From JAQICJ01 sp041686345 (GTDB taxonomy: Bacteria > Myxococcota_A > Polyangia > HGW-17): DNA of 46,392 bases. This document shows positions 8,389-17,789 of this stretch, piece by piece. Within the stretch, counting starts at the first letter, position 1. Each line of letters begins with the position of its first letter. Under the pieces are notes generated by a model. It was not told where the DNA came from, searched no databases, and saw nothing but the letters and a program-made list of their open reading frames with translations. The stretch is taken from the NCBI GenBank assembly GCA_041686345.1, contig JAWLEA010000010.1:1-46392 (forward strand). Direction: 5' to 3'. The position numbers and the translations under genes were made by a program.

Positions 8389-9609
8389 ATGAAAATCACA
8401 AGAAAATTTATCGAGAAACTACCCAAAACAGATTTACATCTTCATTTGGATGGTTCTTTAAGACTCAAGACACTGATAGAATTAGCTGAAGAAAATAATG
8501 TCAATTTGCCTTCCTATACAGAGAGGGGACTGAAAGAAACTGTATTCAAACCAAAATACAACAGTCTCAATGAATATCTCATGGGCTTTGGATATACTAC
8601 TGCTGTTTTACAAAATGAATCATCTTTGGAAAGGGCGGCTTATGAACTTGCAGTAGACAATCAGAATGAAGGAGTTCGCTATATTGAAGTTCGTTTTGCC
8701 CCTCAATTGCATCAGCATACCCATCTCAAAGCAATTAATGTTTTGAAAGCCGTTAACAAAGGTTTAAATACGGCAAAAAAAGAATTCAACAATCAAAAAA
8801 AAATAAAATCAGGAGAAGAGCCTGATTTTGAATATGGAATAATAGTTTGTGCCATGCGTATGTTTGGCCAAGGTTTTTCGGAATATTATGACGATTTGCT
8901 GCGAGTCCTTTCCCATGGCAAACAACGCAGGATTTTTTCAATTGCTTCAGAAGAACTTGTTCGTTCGGCTGTAAAAGCAAGGGACAAATTCGGGCTACCC
9001 ATTGTTGGTATCGATCTGGCGGGAGCCGAAGATGGATTCCCGGCTGATGATCATGAAGCAGCTTTTGATCTTGCTCATAAAAACTTTATGAAAAAGACTG
9101 TTCATGCCGGAGAAGCCTATGGACCCGAATCAATCTTTCAGGCAATTACTGATCTGCATGCAGACAGAATAGGACATGGCTATTATCTTTTCCATGAAAG
9201 TAAAATTTCAAATAATGATATGAATAAACAGGAAAAAGGAAAATACATTGAAAAACTGCAAAGTTTCATAGCTGATCGCAGAATCACCATTGAAGTTTGT
9301 CTCACTTCCAATTTGCAGACCAATCCGCAATTAAAATCCTTAAAAGATCATTCTTTCGGAAAAATGCTAAATTCCAAATTGTCCACAACCTTCTGTACAG
9401 ATAATCGTACTGTAAGTGACACCACCGTTACCAATGAAATAGTAAAAGCTGTTGATACTTTTGCTATCAGTCCCAAAGAATTAAAACATCTTATTATCTA
9501 TGGCTTCAAACGCAGTTTTTTCCCGGGACAATATGTAAATAAAAGAAGTTACGTCAGAAAAATTATTAATTATTATGAGAAGATTCAAAAAGAATTCAAG
9601 GTAACCTGA
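8389..9609 (+). CDS. add: adenosine deaminase
   Basis: This enzyme of purine salvage converts adenosine or deoxyadenosine to inosine forms in the cytoplasm. It is a 406-residue TIM-barrel metal hydrolase. Metal ligands H17 and H19 lie in TDLHLHLDGS, H239 and E242 in HAGEAYG, a further His in RIGHGY, and D338 in CTDNR. The residue after D338 is Asn, where animal and E. coli enzymes have a second Asp. The TDNR form is also known in other bacterial adenosine deaminases, so activity is expected. A strong AAGGAAGG site precedes the ATG. The region at about 135-150, with a Lys-rich insert, is longer than in the minimal enzyme. Confidence 0.93.
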   Translation: MKITRKFIEKLPKTDLHLHLDGSLRLKTLIELAEENNVNLPSYTERGLKETVFKPKYNSLNEYLMGFGYTTAVLQNESSLERAAYELAVDNQNEGVRYIEVRFAPQLHQHTHLKAINVLKAVNKGLNTAKKEFNNQKKIKSGEEPDFEYGIIVCAMRMFGQGFSEYYDDLLRVLSHGKQRRIFSIASEELVRSAVKARDKFGLPIVGIDLAGAEDGFPADDHEAAFDLAHKNFMKKTVHAGEAYGPESIFQAITDLHADRIGHGYYLFHESKISNNDMNKQEKGKYIEKLQSFIADRRITIEVCLTSNLQTNPQLKSLKDHSFGKMLNSKLSTTFCTDNRTVSDTTVTNEIVKAVDTFAISPKELKHLIIYGFKRSFFPGQYVNKRSYVRKIINYYEKIQKEFKVT

Positions 9610-9708
9610 TTACGTGTCTTTCCCCATTGGTTTCTTTCTAATAACTGGATTTAATCTTTTCAGGTAAAACGGCCAACTGATTGTGCTTTTCTAAAAAATC
9701 AATTTTGT

Positions 9709-10776
9709 TCAGAGGGTTCTGGAGGTGGGAATGGTGGCCAATACCTGTTTGACTTTATCATGTAGATTCTTGGTGTTGGCACCTTGGGGCACAAAAATGC
9801 GGGCGGTCCACATAATTTCGCCTGTTTTGTTGTAAATCAAAATAAAAGAAAGAAAATAACCATCTTTGGTAAAAACCGGTTTCAAGGGAGAAATTCCATT
9901 TTCCACTCCCAAAAAACGATTCTGGGCAGTTTCTTCTCCCCGTAGATAATCAGGTTTGTAAACAGGGGAGATGTGCTCAGGTGAAATATCCATAACAACA
10001 ACAGAGTGACGCATGGAGTGAACAGCGACTCTTCCGGCAATTCTGGTTGTAGTAAGGGCAGCTTTGCCGGCAGCCCTGATTACTGACTTGGTAAAAAGGC
10101 GCGCAGTCACGTTGGCAATTCCTTTGGCACCATAGACAAAAAGTTTGCTCCCGGTTTTAAGAAGTTTGCCCACTCCATTGCCTTTGGATTTGGAAAAAAT
10201 GGCCAGAACACTGAGGGAGATAACCACCACGCCTAGAATTATAGCTCCAACTTTGAGGAATTCGAGAAATGCATTGTTGGTGTTTTGGTTGAGAGTGGTC
10301 CAATTAGCTATATAAAAGGAATACTCGGCTTGGGAAGATAATTTTTTGAAAATCTCCGGAGATATTTTGTGGTTCAGTGATTTAGTTTCCTTTTTGCCGG
10401 CAAAATGAGCCAGAGTATAATAGATACGAGCAAGTTCTTTGTCATTGAGGATGGACTCTGTGTTGCCTTCGGAATCTACAACCTCACCGGACCAGTGCAT
10501 GAGATGGCTGGTTTTGTAAATATGGTGAGCAAGGTAATTTGGAGCAACTTTCATGAGAGATAACCCTGATTTGATGGTTCTGTCCCAAATTTTTTCCAAT
10601 TTTTTCTGGTCGATTTTTTGTTTTACTCCCACTCTGTTGTCAACTGGAAGCAGAAGAACCCGGGTGCCCCTGCCACAATCTGATTTTATATTCCAAGAGG
10701 AATGAATTTCAGGTTTTGATGAACAGGCTGCACTGAAAAATAAAAATCCCGGCAAAAAAATAAACAGTCTTTTCAT
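9709..10776 (-). CDS. lipoprotein with a central membrane helix, unknown function
   Basis: The protein has 355 residues. The signal peptide ends FSAAC, so Cys18 should be lipidated. Residues ~35-165 are globular. A strong hydrophobic helix spans about 174-194, followed by a Gly/Ala/Arg-rich amphipathic stretch (about 200-255). The C-terminal ~95 residues look beta-rich. Having both a lipid anchor and an internal membrane helix is odd for a lipoprotein. No family is recognised. It diverges from the TonB-dependent receptor gene across 62 bases, so the two may share a control region. Confidence 0.7.
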   Translation of the reverse strand: MKRLFIFLPGFLFFSAACSSKPEIHSSWNIKSDCGRGTRVLLLPVDNRVGVKQKIDQKKLEKIWDRTIKSGLSLMKVAPNYLAHHIYKTSHLMHWSGEVVDSEGNTESILNDKELARIYYTLAHFAGKKETKSLNHKISPEIFKKLSSQAEYSFYIANWTTLNQNTNNAFLEFLKVGAIILGVVVISLSVLAIFSKSKGNGVGKLLKTGSKLFVYGAKGIANVTARLFTKSVIRAAGKAALTTTRIAGRVAVHSMRHSVVVMDISPEHISPVYKPDYLRGEETAQNRFLGVENGISPLKPVFTKDGYFLSFILIYNKTGEIMWTARIFVPQGANTKNLHDKVKQVLATIPTSRTL

Positions 10777-10838
10777 TGCAATTATCTCTCCTCTTTTGTA
10801 TTTAAATCGATTATGTTAAAAATGCAGAAGGATTCAGC

Positions 10839-13022
10839 ATGAATTATCTTAAATTGATTATCACCCGAATTACTGTTTTTTCAACTGTTTTATTTTTTTT
10901 TCTGTTTTCGTTTTCTGCTTCAGGAACAGATAAAAACAATAATATATCGGAGAAAAAACAAGATAATCAATTAAAAACATCGATTTCAGAAGATGAATAT
11001 GATGAAGAAGAAATTGTAGTTACAGCCAAAGCTAAAAAGGAAAAAAAGGATGAGACTCATAGAGCTGTTTCTACCGTTAATTCCCGAGAGCTTGCTCAAA
11101 AGCCACCTCGAACCACTCCAGAGGCCTTGCTTGATCTATCCGGAGTTTTTCTTCAAAAAACCAATCACGGTGGAGGGGCTCCAATTATCAGAGGCCAAAT
11201 TGGTCCCGGAGTATTATTGCTTTTTGATGGAATTAGGTTGAACAATTCTGTTTATCGCACCGGGCCTCTTCAATACTTGAACCTTGTAGATCCCTTTTTT
11301 TTAAGACAAGTAGAAGTGATGCGCGGTAATGGTTCAGTACTGTATGGTTCCGATGCAATTGGAGGAGTAATCAATCTCCTGCCAATCAATGCTTCCAGGG
11401 ATTTTTCTGCTGTTCTTTCAGCCAGGTACAGCAGTGCCGATAGAGGTCGGGTTTTCAATACCAAGGCCAGTTTCAGCAGTGGTACTTTCAGTACTCTGGC
11501 TTCAGCATCATTCAAGATTTTTGATAATTTAAGGGCCGCTTCTCCCACTGGTGAGCAGATCTGGACCGGTTATGAACAACAATCTTTTTATCTGAAAACA
11601 GCCAAAAGTTTTGCATGGGGTATTTTTGACAAGTGGAAATTAAGTTTGAATTATATGTACAGCTCCATACCGGATGCCGGCAGAACGGACAAATTAGCTG
11701 CCCAGAATAAACTGCAGATTTATGACAATAGAATTCATCTTGTTTATTCAAAGTTGAATTTCAGGTTTCCATCAGCCCAAACCAGGGGTGAACTGACATT
11801 TTCTTTCCAACACTTCGAAGAGGATAAGCAAAGTTGGAAAATGGCCGATAATTTGATTGACAAGCTGGAAGGAGAAAGCGATTTAACCAGGGTTTATACT
11901 CCGGCTCTGGATTTGCGTTTAAAAAGCACATTTCTGGATAAATCTCTCTTTTTCAGGTATGGTGGAATGTTTTATCGGGACTGGGTCGGTTCTCAATTGA
12001 ATTACCGAAACACTGAGGGAAACTGGTCTGAACTTGATTATACATCTTATCCTGATGGTTCTTCCTATCAAAATTGGGGAGTTTATCTGAATACCGAATC
12101 CCGTTTTCTGCAAAAAGTTCCAAATCATACCATCAAATTATATGGGGGTTATCGATTTCATGGAATAGAAGGAAATTCTCCTTCCAGAAACTCGCTTCCT
12201 GAGGTTGATTTTTCACTTTTTGGCAATGTTTTCAATTTTGGTATTCAGCATCTTTACAAAGAGTTCATCAACACTTCTCTTGTTTTCAGTCAGGGATTCA
12301 GGGCTCCCAATCTTCAAGAAACTGTCATGCTGGGAAACGCCGGCAAATATTTTCATGTACCCAATCATGACCTGAAGCCTGAATATTCAGATTCCATCGA
12401 ATTTACCTCCGGCCTTTCCTCTGCTCGCTTTACTTTGTCTGTTTCTTCATGGCTTTCGCGGATTGAGGGTATAATCGATCGGGAAGAATCCCAGTGGGAA
12501 GGAAATAACACAATAGATGGACAGCAGGTAGTTCAAAGTGTAAATGGTGACAGAGGTTTTGTAACCGGAGTTGAAACCTCTTTTCAGACCAGGTTTAAAA
12601 TGGGATTATACACCGGCGGCAATCTGACTTATATCTGGGGAGAGAGCAAAAACAACGACGGAGAAACCAATCCTCTTTCCAGAATTCCGCCTCTGTATGG
12701 AATCTTTAAGCTCGGTTATAAAAATAACTTTAATGCCAATTATGCAGGGTTTTTGGAAGGATATCTTCGTTTTGCCAGCAAACAGGATCGTCTTTCCCCC
12801 CATGATGAAAGTGATTTGAGAATTCCTGACAACGGTACTCCTGGCTGGTATACAATTAATCTCCGAGCTTGGCTGGGAGTTTTCAATTTTCCCCATAAAA
12901 TGGCCAAGACTTTTGTTAGTCTTGATTTGCATAATTTGGCTGATGTTCATTATAAATATCATGGTTCAGGAGTTTGGGCTCCCGGAAGGTCTGTTATTTT
13001 GAGTTTGCGATCTTCGTTTTGA
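10839..13022 (+). CDS. TonB-dependent outer-membrane receptor
   Basis: The 727-residue product has a signal peptide (about 1-29), an acidic low-complexity stretch with a TonB-box-like EEIVVTA (about 53-59), and a plug domain (about 75-185) with PIIRGQ, FDGIRLNN and RNGNGSVLYGSDAIGGVINLL-type motifs. A 22-strand barrel should follow, ending in a C-terminal aromatic residue (SLRSSF) as barrel insertion requires. Such receptors take up siderophores, vitamin B12, metals or glycans using the TonB-ExbB-ExbD system. No ligand-specific neighbour genes are present, so the substrate is unknown. An AAGGA site stands 6 bases before the ATG. Confidence 0.93.
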   Translation: MNYLKLIITRITVFSTVLFFFLFSFSASGTDKNNNISEKKQDNQLKTSISEDEYDEEEIVVTAKAKKEKKDETHRAVSTVNSRELAQKPPRTTPEALLDLSGVFLQKTNHGGGAPIIRGQIGPGVLLLFDGIRLNNSVYRTGPLQYLNLVDPFFLRQVEVMRGNGSVLYGSDAIGGVINLLPINASRDFSAVLSARYSSADRGRVFNTKASFSSGTFSTLASASFKIFDNLRAASPTGEQIWTGYEQQSFYLKTAKSFAWGIFDKWKLSLNYMYSSIPDAGRTDKLAAQNKLQIYDNRIHLVYSKLNFRFPSAQTRGELTFSFQHFEEDKQSWKMADNLIDKLEGESDLTRVYTPALDLRLKSTFLDKSLFFRYGGMFYRDWVGSQLNYRNTEGNWSELDYTSYPDGSSYQNWGVYLNTESRFLQKVPNHTIKLYGGYRFHGIEGNSPSRNSLPEVDFSLFGNVFNFGIQHLYKEFINTSLVFSQGFRAPNLQETVMLGNAGKYFHVPNHDLKPEYSDSIEFTSGLSSARFTLSVSSWLSRIEGIIDREESQWEGNNTIDGQQVVQSVNGDRGFVTGVETSFQTRFKMGLYTGGNLTYIWGESKNNDGETNPLSRIPPLYGIFKLGYKNNFNANYAGFLEGYLRFASKQDRLSPHDESDLRIPDNGTPGWYTINLRAWLGVFNFPHKMAKTFVSLDLHNLADVHYKYHGSGVWAPGRSVILSLRSSF

Positions 13023-13123
13023 TTTTATTCCCTTTCAGAATCAAAATTCTCAAATTGGCCTGCCATCTCCCATTTGAAAGGCTCCGATTTTTACGAAAAA
13101 TCTGATCAAGGCTACAGGTGAAA

Positions 13124-16100
13124 ATGAATAAAATTTTTGCTTTTTCCAATATGAACAAGGGTGAGAAATCCCTTATCCTTTTCTTATTGTTGAGAGCGGT
13201 ATTTGTTTCTATAATTGTGGTTTCGGCTTATTCCTATCAGGGAGCGGTTTTTCTCAATCTTTTTCCCAGTGAATTTTTACCCTGGCTTTACAGCAGTGTA
13301 TCCATAGCTCTAGTTGCGTTTTCTTTACCTTTTTCTTTTTTTCAACATAAATATGGAAGTAAAAAAACAGATATAATCTTGCTTGGAGTTTTAACGGCAG
13401 GGTTATTGACAGTTATTGCTTTTCCTCAACTCCTTTTGCGTTCCAGTCCTCTTTTTGTGATTTCAATCTGGATCAAATTACTGGCTGTATTTTCAACAAT
13501 CAGTTTTTGGCACTATACAACCAGAGTTTTTTACAGCAGAAAAGCCAAGGTATTGCTGCCGGTAATTGCTGCCGGTTTTTCTTTGGGGAGCGCCTTCGCC
13601 GGCAAGTTCATAAATATTTTCAGTACTATCTGGGGAACTCAGATTATTCTTTATATTCTTGTAGCTTTTTCCTTTTTGAATATAAGTGCTCTCTTTCCTC
13701 TCAAGACAGATTTTCAAAAACAAAACAAAAACTTTCATGATCAGGAAACAAATCTGATCAGCAGAGGATTCAGGCTGCTTGCCACTAATCGTCTGGCTTT
13801 TTATCTTACTCTTTTTATTCTTTTCTCAATTCCTGTTTTTCTTTGTACTGATTTTATTCTTAAAAAAGCAGTAAGAGCAAATTACGGCAAGGATGGAATG
13901 GCAGCTTTTTTTGGCAACTATCAATTTTACATAAATTTAGGGGTGTTTTTTCTCCAGACTCTTTTCATGAGCAAAATCATGAAAAAATTTGGCGTAAATA
14001 AAACCACCATCATTACGCCTCTTTTTCTGGTTCTTCTTTTTCCGCTTTTCCTTTTTTTTCCCTCTTTGACTTGGGCGCTGATTTTTGCTGTGGGAGCCAG
14101 TATATTGCGGTTGACTATCTATATTAATTCCAGAAATCAGTTGATAACTCCTTTTTCTCCTCCCGAAAAAGAAACAGCAAGTTTGTTTTTAAGAACAGTA
14201 GTGGCACCGGTGGGAACTGTGGCAACCGGTTTTATTCTGTTTCCTCTCAAATCACAAGATATACAAATTATTGCAATTCTTGCTCTGCTGGTCTCTTTTG
14301 TTTTCTTTTTTTTGAGTTTCAAAGCTGCTTCAGCTTATGAGCAGGAATTGAAAAAAGCTCTCAAAAAGAAAACTCTTTCACCTGTATTTTATGGACATTC
14401 GGGACTCGTGCCTGACAAATCACTTTTGAACAATCTGAAAGACAGAGTTATTTCATCAAGCTTCGAAGAATCTTCCTTTGCAGTATCTTTGCTTGCTCAA
14501 TACAATGAGTTGGAGTTGCATCAGGTGGAAGCTTTTTTTGAAGCCAGGTTTCCCCACATAGATCCGGTTTTGTCGAAAATAAGAGCGGTTGATTTAGCAG
14601 AATTTTTACCTGATTCTGCTAAAAAAGAATTTTTCACATACGTGTTGAAACAAAATACAGACTGCAGAATTGTAACTCGGATTGTTTCCATCCTGTCAGA
14701 ACTCAAAGCTAAGTGGGTAGATGAAATTGCCAGAAGTCTGTATGAAAATTCAACAAATCTCAATAAAAAGGGGAATGGGTTGTTATTGCTGTTGCACAAG
14801 GAGGAGATAAACGAAGATCAAGTATTGCTGGAATTGCTTACTTCTCTTTATGATTCTGAGGATCACAAAAACAGAATCCTGGTTGCAAAAATATCAGTTT
14901 ATTTATCCCCAAAACAGAGCGGGATTTATCTGCAAAAATTGCTGAAGGATGAAAAACCGGAGGTCGTAAATGCGACGGTAGCTCTAATTGGCAAATTCAA
15001 GAAGGAAAAATTGTATGAAGAAATGATGCAGTTGGCAAGTCAGCAGCGATTTCGCAAAACAGTTGTTCAGGCTGTAAAAGATGCTGATCTGGAATTGGAA
15101 TTTTATAAAAAACATTTTTCAATGATCAGATTGCAGAAAATTATGTTGCGATTGCTGGTTGATTCAGACAAATCAGAAGTTGCCGAGGTAGTAAAATCAA
15201 AACTGACACTTAATCGAGGTTATTTTACAGCCTTGATTTTGCATGAATTTGACATCAGAAATATTCCTGTTTCCAAATTTATCAAGGACAAGTCCGATTT
15301 TTACAAAATATTGTATAGAAATTATGCTCTTTATGTTTCAACAATGGTTTCCTGTGAAGAAAAGAAATTGCTTAATCAACTTAAAGCCGAAAGCAGATTT
15401 TGGCTTAAAGCTATTTTTTCCTGGCTGCGCTTGGTAAATCCCCGGAAGAAAAAAATATTTTTGCGAATAGAACAATCTTTGCAAACTAAAAGTGAATATC
15501 AATTGAATGCCGCCAGAGAACTGCTGGATGAATGGCCGGGAGGAAAACTGAAATGGCTGGCAGATGGGATTGAAGGAAATGTATTGAATATGAGGAAAAA
15601 TTTGAAACTGGCGGGAGTTTCGCTTCCTGAGGTTCAGGATTTTACAGACAGGATCAATGCCTTTGACGATAAATACATCAAACAGTTTATTTTAGAAGAT
15701 ATCAAAAAAAATAACCGAAATTCTCTTTTTCAAAAAAGCTTGATTTTCAGAAATTCCGGTTTTTTTGAAAATCTGCCGACAGAGATGGTTATGGAATTAG
15801 CCCGCATGGGGGAGATTGTTGAGATGCAGCCGGATACAATCCTGTTTGAAGAAGGTGATAAAGGCAACAATCTGTTTCTGGTCAACCGAGGAGAACTTGA
15901 GATTCTGATCAGGGGAAAACGGGTTAATTTTTGTGGGCCGGACAGTGTGATTGGAGAAATAGCTCTGCTTGATCAGGGTAGGCGCACCGCCACCGTTAGA
16001 AGTGTAAGTTTTGCAACTCTTACCAGGATTTCTTCAAAATTGTTCAATTACATGCTTGACGAATATCCCGAAGTTGCTCGTCAGGTTTCGATCACTCTTG

Positions 16101-16174
16101 CCGGACATATCAGAAGTCTTGCCACTCACATGGATGACAGCAATCTGGTTCCGATTTCGCAAGGGACTGTATAA
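13124..16174 (+). CDS. MFS-like transporter fused to HEAT-like repeats and a C-terminal cNMP-binding domain
   Basis: This ~1016-residue protein has three parts. Residues ~15-400 hold about 12 membrane helices resembling the ATP/ADP translocase-MFS superfamily. Residues ~410-870 are soluble and helical, with repeats of about 35 residues that look HEAT-like. Residues ~885-1005 form a cyclic-nucleotide-binding domain with ILFEEGDKGNNLFLVNRGELEI, then a phosphate-binding-cassette-like GPDSVIGEIALLDQGRRTATVRS. The cassette keeps G-E-I-A-L and R-R-T-A, so ligand binding is plausible. GTG at 13118 is an alternative start two codons upstream. Predicted role: an inner-membrane transporter gated or regulated by a cyclic nucleotide. 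The substrate is not readable. Related fusions occur in some Leptospira and delta-like genomes, from general knowledge. Confidence 0.8.
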   Translation: MNKIFAFSNMNKGEKSLILFLLLRAVFVSIIVVSAYSYQGAVFLNLFPSEFLPWLYSSVSIALVAFSLPFSFFQHKYGSKKTDIILLGVLTAGLLTVIAFPQLLLRSSPLFVISIWIKLLAVFSTISFWHYTTRVFYSRKAKVLLPVIAAGFSLGSAFAGKFINIFSTIWGTQIILYILVAFSFLNISALFPLKTDFQKQNKNFHDQETNLISRGFRLLATNRLAFYLTLFILFSIPVFLCTDFILKKAVRANYGKDGMAAFFGNYQFYINLGVFFLQTLFMSKIMKKFGVNKTTIITPLFLVLLFPLFLFFPSLTWALIFAVGASILRLTIYINSRNQLITPFSPPEKETASLFLRTVVAPVGTVATGFILFPLKSQDIQIIAILALLVSFVFFFLSFKAASAYEQELKKALKKKTLSPVFYGHSGLVPDKSLLNNLKDRVISSSFEESSFAVSLLAQYNELELHQVEAFFEARFPHIDPVLSKIRAVDLAEFLPDSAKKEFFTYVLKQNTDCRIVTRIVSILSELKAKWVDEIARSLYENSTNLNKKGNGLLLLLHKEEINEDQVLLELLTSLYDSEDHKNRILVAKISVYLSPKQSGIYLQKLLKDEKPEVVNATVALIGKFKKEKLYEEMMQLASQQRFRKTVVQAVKDADLELEFYKKHFSMIRLQKIMLRLLVDSDKSEVAEVVKSKLTLNRGYFTALILHEFDIRNIPVSKFIKDKSDFYKILYRNYALYVSTMVSCEEKKLLNQLKAESRFWLKAIFSWLRLVNPRKKKIFLRIEQSLQTKSEYQLNAARELLDEWPGGKLKWLADGIEGNVLNMRKNLKLAGVSLPEVQDFTDRINAFDDKYIKQFILEDIKKNNRNSLFQKSLIFRNSGFFENLPTEMVMELARMGEIVEMQPDTILFEEGDKGNNLFLVNRGELEILIRGKRVNFCGPDSVIGEIALLDQGRRTATVRSVSFATLTRISSKLFNYMLDEYPEVARQVSITLAGHIRSLATHMDDSNLVPISQGTV

Positions 16175-16306
16175 CCTCAGTCAATACCGGGGAAATAAAT
16201 GCTTTTATTTATGACAATTATTTATTATTATAATGCAGCTTTAAAAACAGTTGTTAAGCATTAATTACATCTTTTCCAGTTATTGGTATACTTGGTTTTT
16301 TGAATG

Positions 16307-16379
16307 CAGTTCCCATGAAAAATACTGCGCAAATGACTAAAATCCATTATTGTATCCACCCGTTCTGGGAAGGGAACTG
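16307..16379. repeat. MITE-like element, copy C (73-bp degenerate or internally deleted)
   Basis: The ends read CAGTTCCCAT and GGGAACTG, matching the terminal inverted repeats of the family. The interior is short and only faintly similar to full copies, as expected after internal deletion. It lies just before the HAD phosphatase gene. Confidence 0.5.
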
Positions 16380-16408
16380 TCTTATTGCCAAAAGATTGGA
16401 GTATTGAT

Positions 16409-17524
16409 TTGAAAAATAAGCTTTACTTTTTAATAATTACTTTATTTTTGAATCTTCTCACTTCTTTGGCCATAGCTAAGCGCAGGGATTTGAAAAACTG
16501 GAATCAGCCTTATCGCAAAGCAATTTTAGATTATCTGAACGATATTACCGCAAAAAGCAGTAAAAATTATATTCCGGTTAAAGACAGATATGCAGTTGTT
16601 GATCTTGACGGCACGGTTTTGACGGAAAGACCTGATTATTTTCACGGTTTTGTTTCCAAAAAACATTTGTTGGAAAAATTACAGAAAAATACCCAATTGC
16701 AAAAAGAGGAGCTCTATCAGGCTCTTCGCAATCAAGACGAAAAATACATCAGGTCACATGTCAAAGAATGGATCCTTAACTCATTTTCAGGGGAAAAGTT
16801 GTCTTATCTGCATGGATTTACCATGAATCTCTTTGAAAACTATCAGACCTCCTTCAAAGGCAAAACATATTCTTCCATGTTTTTGCTGCCTTCAGTGGAA
16901 TTGCTTGAACTGCTGAAAAAAAAATCCTTCAAGGTATACATTGTGACTACCGCCCAGCAGGAGATTGTTCGTCCTCTGGTTCATAAATATCTCAAAATAC
17001 CTCCGGTTCAGGTTATTGGTTCCATGGTGGCTTTCAAAACAGATAAAAAATATAATTTTGTCAGGGAAGAAAAGTTCTGGCAACCGGTAAGCCATGGCAA
17101 AGGCAAGGTTTTGAGATTCCGGGAAAGAACCGGCAAGGATCCTGTATTTGGTTTTGGCAATTCCATTAATGATACCCAAATGCTTAAATATACCGATTCT
17201 TCAAAGTATCGTTCAATGGTTCTGGTTTTACATCATGACGATCCAAGGGAAGCAGTATATACCAAAGAAAAAATGCTGGTTGAGGCAAAAAAGCGAGATT
17301 GGATGATTATAAAGATGAAAGAAGCCTTTAAACGGGTTTACGGCAAGCTTGACTTTGTCAAACCCCACCATGAAACGGAAGAAGGTAACCAGACAGCCAG
17401 CAGGAGAAAAAGAGGGGGAGTACAAGCGATTTGGTGGGGAGCTTGTGGTTTGATGATTTTGTTGGTGTTGATTGGCGGAATAGTGCTGGTTAAAAAGGCT
17501 AAGCGAAGCAAGGAGTCAGGCTAA
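16409..17524 (+). CDS. HAD-superfamily phosphatase with signal peptide and C-terminal membrane helix
   Basis: From a TTG start at 16409 (GGAG lies 7 bases upstream) the protein has 371 residues. That start gives a clean signal sequence ending SLAIA. TTG at 16385 would add eight residues with poorer context. HAD motif I is VVDLDGTVL, motif II is the Thr of IVTTAQ, and motif IV is GFGNSINDTQML, so the catalytic Asp pair and the acidic motif are intact. A Lys/Arg-rich linker (about 325-340) leads to a membrane helix (about 345-365) with a basic end. The catalytic domain therefore probably faces the periplasm. It resembles the phosphoserine-phosphatase-like subgroup, substrate unknown. Confidence 0.8.
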   Translation: MKNKLYFLIITLFLNLLTSLAIAKRRDLKNWNQPYRKAILDYLNDITAKSSKNYIPVKDRYAVVDLDGTVLTERPDYFHGFVSKKHLLEKLQKNTQLQKEELYQALRNQDEKYIRSHVKEWILNSFSGEKLSYLHGFTMNLFENYQTSFKGKTYSSMFLLPSVELLELLKKKSFKVYIVTTAQQEIVRPLVHKYLKIPPVQVIGSMVAFKTDKKYNFVREEKFWQPVSHGKGKVLRFRERTGKDPVFGFGNSINDTQMLKYTDSSKYRSMVLVLHHDDPREAVYTKEKMLVEAKKRDWMIIKMKEAFKRVYGKLDFVKPHHETEEGNQTASRRKRGGVQAIWWGACGLMILLVLIGGIVLVKKAKRSKESG

Positions 17525-17789
17525 ATTTATTGGGAAGACAAAACAGAGAATACATGAAGACCAAACCCTGATTGATTGTTTCATTTGGGATGCAATGGGC
17601 AAAACTGATGAGACGATTATTATTTTGCAATATACATCAGTGGCAACGTGCTCGGGGATGTAGCCATAAAACCTGTTATTTATGTAAATTGGTTATTGCC
17701 AAGCTCTAATTGACCGGCATAACAATGTTTTTCTTTTATTTCGAGTTTTCCATTGCCACTGTTCCAAGTTACTTTTCATTCTGAATTTT

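Noticed and set aside
16200..16300. AT-rich hairpin after the transporter fusion as a terminator
   Set aside because: The stem is only A/T (AAATAAA/TTTATTT) with no GC pairs and no clear T-tract. Not convincing.
17565..17690. Possible further repeat copy near GCAAAACTGATGAGACG
   Set aside because: Only short patches resemble the element, and neither terminal repeat is present. Similarity could be chance.
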